NCBI RefSeq assembly: GCF_000317285.1
Contig: NZ_AJLN01000084.1
Location: 124,001 to 188,000 of the forward strand
Length of the DNA: 64,000 nucleotides
Source: Chlorogloeopsis fritschii PCC 6912
GTDB taxonomy: Bacteria; Cyanobacteriota; Cyanobacteriia; Cyanobacteriales; Nostocaceae
Direction: 5' to 3'
Every line of letters begins with the position of its first letter. Positions within the stretch are counted from its first letter, which is position 1. The notes under the pieces are model-generated. The model had not been told where the DNA came from. It did not search any database and worked only from the letters and a program-made list of their open reading frames with translations. The position numbers were made by a program, and so were the translations under genes. Shown here in pieces: positions 63,560-64,000 of the stretch.

Positions 63560-64000
63560 ATGGAGACTAGGTTACAAAAGATTCTATCTCAATGGGGTAT
63601 TGCCTCGCGTCGTCAAGCCGAAGAAATGATTAGGCGATCGCGCGTGCGTGTCAATGGAGACGTAGCGCACTTGGGGCAAAAAATTGATCCCCAAAGAGAC
63701 ACAATTACAGTTGATGGCAAGCCAGTATCAGCTGCAGAACGTCCAGCGTTAGTGTATTTGTTACTACACAAACCAGCAGGTGTAGTATCCACTTGCTACG
63801 ATCCCCAAAATAGAAAGACAGTTCTGGATTTACTACCACCAGAATTGCGTTCTAGTCAAGCTATTCACCCAGTTGGGCGTCTAGATGCAGATTCTACCGG
63901 AGCATTAATACTCACCAATGACGGAGAATTGACATTCTGGCTTACCCATCCGCGTCACAGTATTCCCAAAACCTATCGTGTTGTGGTGAAGGGACATCCC
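63560..64000 (+). CDS. RsuA/RluB-family pseudouridine synthase (partial)
   Basis: The frame opens at ATG 63560 and is open for 147 codons to the window end, so the C-terminus is missing. It starts with an S4 RNA-binding domain ([20 protein letters not shown], then [12 protein letters not shown]) and continues into the catalytic domain ([38 protein letters not shown]; the Asp of GRLD is catalytic). The enzyme modifies uridine in 16S or 23S rRNA. Cyanobacterial members are closest to RluB/RsuA; the exact target cannot be fixed from the N-terminal half. Confidence 0.9.
   Translation, partial: METRLQKILSQWGIASRRQAEEMIRRSRVRVNGDVAHLGQKIDPQRDTITVDGKPVSAAERPALVYLLLHKPAGVVSTCYDPQNRKTVLDLLPPELRSSQAIHPVGRLDADSTGALILTNDGELTFWLTHPRHSIPKTYRVVVKGHP

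Overview
The window is cyanobacterial, and most likely comes from a filamentous, heterocyst-forming member of the Nostocales. The evidence is frequent GCGATCGC (HIP1) octamers inside and between genes, an NDH-1 subunit of the photosynthetic type (ndhH), rpaB, a CCB-type cytochrome b6f assembly factor, a bacteriophytochrome, several Hanks-type kinases (one fused to WD40 repeats), a heptamer short tandem repeat of the STRR type, and many short palindromic repeats between genes. No tRNA, rRNA, CRISPR array, intact transposase or prophage gene was recognised by eye.

Layout. (1) 1-8284, minus strand: a polysaccharide/nucleotide-sugar locus with two glycosyltransferases, a SAF-domain NAD(P)-oxidoreductase, an RmlC-like epimerase, an SDR-type NAD epimerase, an LhgO-like FAD oxidase and RfbF (CDP-glucose synthase). 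Its content resembles, from memory, part of the heterocyst envelope polysaccharide island of Anabaena/Nostoc. (2) 8619-12372, minus strand: a three-gene signalling cassette (degenerate kinase with zinc ribbon, membrane segment and TPRs; PP2C phosphatase; vWA protein) that matches the TerY-P triad. (3) 12373-14176: a nearly gene-free 1.8 kb with a decayed TPR gene. (4) 14177-29748: a PEP-CTERM repeat protein, sat, a Tat-exported pseudo-orthocaspase, ndhH, rsmH, a GC-rich repeat element, a bacteriophytochrome kinase, a trypsin-like protease, a DUF4258/DUF2283 pair preceded by a broken copy of the first gene, a fused oligopeptide ABC ATPase and ssb. (5) 30074-40814: an FAD monooxygenase, a sugar-type ABC ATPase, DUF456, a CCB protein, divergent rpaB and radA, a Uma2 protein and an FHA-ABCG transporter. 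(6) 41110-50788: a signalling region with a PhnD-like lipoprotein, two Hanks kinases, a c-heme DUF3365/HAMP sensor, a membrane Ser protease, a peptidoglycan-binding protein with a (ATPT)n tail and an unknown membrane protein. (7) 51144-57110: the rimP-nusA-ylxR-infB translation/transcription operon, preceded by a terminator-like leader. (8) 57776-64000: a small protein, a parvulin-like protein, another kinase, cbiT, cdsA, a DUF2993 protein and the start of an RsuA/RluB pseudouridine synthase.

The most interesting points are the TerY-P triad with its atypical kinase, the CDP-sugar locus that lacks a recognisable CDP-glucose 4,6-dehydratase, the Tyr/Ser pseudo-orthocaspase, the terminator-like hairpin in the rimP leader, and several palindromic repeat families, some of which sit in gaps between convergent genes. 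One short palindrome is flanked by a 5-bp duplication when compared with an unoccupied copy of the same spacer in this window.
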